From Candidatus Segetimicrobium genomatis (GTDB lineage Bacteria > Sysuimicrobiota > Sysuimicrobiia > Sysuimicrobiales > Segetimicrobiaceae): 6,933 nucleotides of DNA. The position numbers were made by a program, and so were the translations under genes. The notes beneath the pieces were generated by a model that was given only the letters and a program-made list of their open reading frames with translations, searched no databases and was not told the DNA's origin. The DNA lies in NCBI GenBank assembly GCA_005882445.1, contig VBAN01000095.1:4134-11066 (forward strand), given 5' to 3'. Of this stretch, positions 6,190 to 6,933 are shown piece by piece; within the stretch, counting starts at the first letter, position 1, and each line of letters opens with the position of its first letter.

Positions 6190-6208
6190 CCAGGGTCCCG
6201 ATCCCTGG
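6190..6208. terminator. 6-bp hairpin after the 92-residue gene, possible weak terminator
   Basis: CCAGGG (6190-6195) and CCCTGG (6203-6208) pair around a 7-base loop, 45 bases after the stop at 6144. The bases that follow (TCTGGTTCCTGTGTTTG) are T-rich for this genome but not a true U-tract. Confidence 0.25.
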
Positions 6209-6222
6209 TCTGGTTCCTGTGT

Positions 6223-6249
6223 TTGACGCTGCGGTAGACGGGGTAAATG
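6223..6249 (+). promoter_or_regulatory. Weak promoter candidate
   Basis: TTGACG (6223-6228) matches five of six -35 consensus bases. TAAATG (6244-6249), 15 bases further on, is a poor -10. It could drive the short membrane peptide and the beta-helix gene downstream. The short spacing and poor -10 keep this tentative. Confidence 0.2.
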
Positions 6250-6295
6250 CGGGGGAAAACCAGGATGGACAGGGGGAGAGGGGTGTCATAGCATA

Positions 6296-6361
6296 GTGGT
6301 TGCGCTGCTCGCACTCATTGGGCTTACGCTGTGGGCAACCGGGTATTTGATCATTCGCTAG
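6296..6361 (+). CDS. Possible 21-residue single-span membrane peptide
   Basis: From GTG 6296 the frame reads MVALLALIGLTLWATGYLII plus a final Arg, then TAG at 6359-6361. Nearly the whole peptide is one uncharged membrane-spanning helix with a basic end, which is uncommon for a random frame in DNA this rich in Arg/Gly/Pro/Ala codons. A purine-rich stretch (GGGGGAGAGGGG, 6272-6283) lies 12 bases upstream, somewhat far for a ribosome binding site. The peptide could be a small membrane protein or a translated leader ahead of the beta-helix gene. I know no family for it, and chance remains a serious alternative. Confidence 0.3.
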   Translation: MVALLALIGLTLWATGYLIIR

Positions 6362-6372
6362 CGGTCTTTCAC

Positions 6373-6417
6373 CGAGGGGCGTAAACCGGGCCGACCGCCT
6401 AAACGGACGGAAACTCG
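6373..6417 (+). other. Foldable leader segment upstream of the beta-helix gene
   Basis: An outer stem CGAG/CTCG (6373-6376 with 6414-6417) encloses a hairpin in which CCGACCG (6391-6397) pairs with CGGACGG (6404-6410) as two 3-bp blocks around an A-A mismatch, with a CCTAAA loop. AAAC recurs at 6383, 6401 and 6411, in loop or junction positions. I could not match it to a riboswitch consensus I know. It is 15 bases before the ATG at 6433. Confidence 0.25.
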
Positions 6418-6432
6418 CGTTTGCGTATCGTC

Positions 6433-6933
6433 ATGCGCAGCTATCATAGTCACGGTGTCCCCGGGTTCATGTGGATTGCCGCGGCTGCGGCGATCAGCGC
6501 GTTGCTTCCGGCTCGGCCCGCCGCTCAGGCGCAGCCCGTCCTGCCGGCGCAGCCCCACGTGTTTCTCGACACGACCTACACGCCCCCAACGGGGCAGATC
6601 ATCGCCGTGCCGGCCGGCGGCGACGTTCAGGCGGCCCTCAACAGCGCCAACCCGGGTGATACCATCACGCTGGCCGCGGGCGCGACCTACGCGGGACCGT
6701 TCACCCTGCCCGCCAAATCCGGCTCCGGGTGGATCTATGTCGAGTCCTCGGCCCTTTCGAGCCTGCCGGCCCCCGGGAATCGCGCTTCACCCACGCAGGC
6801 CGGCCTGATGCCCAAGGTCCTCGCCCCCGGGTCGCCGGCGATCCAGACAATCTCCGGCGCGCATCACTTCCGGTTCGTCGGGATCGAATTCGCGCCGACT
6901 CCCGGCACGTTCGTCGAGAACGTCGTGAAGATT
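6433..6933 (+). CDS. Secreted right-handed beta-helix protein (pectin-lyase-like fold), partial
   Basis: The first 167 residues are present and the gene runs off the right edge. A signal peptide (MWIAAAAAISALLPARPAAQ at 13-32, cleaved around AQA) sends it out of the cytoplasm. The mature part has the opening typical of parallel beta-helix and polysaccharide-lyase-like proteins: VPAGGDVQAALNSANPGDTI, then a TLAAGATYAGPFTLP strand pair, a WIYVESS segment, and IQTISGAHHFRFVGIEF as the first regular coil. Such proteins bind or cleave polysaccharides or act as surface structures. The catalytic region is not in the window, so enzyme activity cannot be judged. The start is uncertain: no clear ribosome binding site precedes ATG 6433, and TTG 6421 and ATG 6469 are alternatives in the same frame that keep the signal peptide core. 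Confidence 0.8.
   Translation, partial: MRSYHSHGVPGFMWIAAAAAISALLPARPAAQAQPVLPAQPHVFLDTTYTPPTGQIIAVPAGGDVQAALNSANPGDTITLAAGATYAGPFTLPAKSGSGWIYVESSALSSLPAPGNRASPTQAGLMPKVLAPGSPAIQTISGAHHFRFVGIEFAPTPGTFVENVVKI

Noticed and set aside
4584..6314. 576-codon open frame on the minus strand
   Set aside because: Antisense to the carboxypeptidase with its SLDK, SGN and KTG motifs, and runs through intergenic repeats. Composition is Arg/Gly/Pro-rich with no recognisable domain.
6373..6417. c-di-GMP-I riboswitch
   Set aside because: AAAC and CCTAAA motifs recall it, but the full set of conserved elements and the closing helices are missing or out of order; kept only as an unassigned foldable leader.
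6442..6447. TATCAT as a -10 box inside the beta-helix gene start
   Set aside because: It matches five of six bases, but the nearest -35-like hexamer (TTGCGT) is poor and only 15 bases away. It would also force the start to ATG 6469, which has no ribosome binding site.

Overview
The window is G+C-rich bacterial DNA with long spurious open frames opposite the real genes, as expected at high G+C. It holds six supported protein-coding genes, one of them cut by the right edge, and a possible seventh very short one. The gene set is housekeeping or metabolic in character. I see no insertion sequence, phage gene, CRISPR array, rRNA or tRNA. No gene fixes the taxon. The protein style (a cytosolic cobalamin-binding-type protein with a C-x2-C motif, a short-chain acyl-CoA synthetase with an unusual P-loop, a secreted beta-helix protein) resembles uncultured soil or subsurface lineages such as Rokubacteria/Methylomirabilota, Chloroflexota or Armatimonadota-like bacteria. 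That is a low-confidence inference.

Layout. 1-128: a leader with small hairpins. 129-2042 (+): AMP-forming acetyl/propionyl-CoA synthetase family enzyme. 2044-2952 (+): a signal-less BtuF-like protein, one base after the synthetase stop and so almost certainly in the same operon. 2980-3186 (-): a small coiled-coil protein of unknown function, convergent with that operon and divergent from the next gene. 3187-3373: divergent intergenic region with a palindrome. 3374-4417 (+): zinc-dependent alcohol dehydrogenase whose last residues appear lost through an out-of-frame deletion. 4434-5684 (+): exported D-Ala-D-Ala carboxypeptidase (peptidase S11), probably co-transcribed with the dehydrogenase. 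5685-5865: an intergenic stretch with two perfect 9-bp inverted repeats. 5866-6144 (+): a 92-residue protein of unknown function. 6145-6432: mostly non-coding, with a possible 21-residue membrane peptide and a foldable leader. 6433 to the end (+): N-terminal part of a secreted right-handed beta-helix protein.

Functional links. The first two genes pair a short-chain acyl-CoA synthetase with a probable corrinoid-binding protein. If the synthetase makes propionyl-CoA, B12-dependent methylmalonyl-CoA mutase would be a natural link, but no mutase is in the window. The dehydrogenase and carboxypeptidase adjoin without an obvious biochemical link. I found no clear new multi-gene system. The points most worth a second look are the broken dehydrogenase C-terminus, the structured intergenic DNA at 5732-5826, and the short membrane peptide plus leader before the beta-helix gene.
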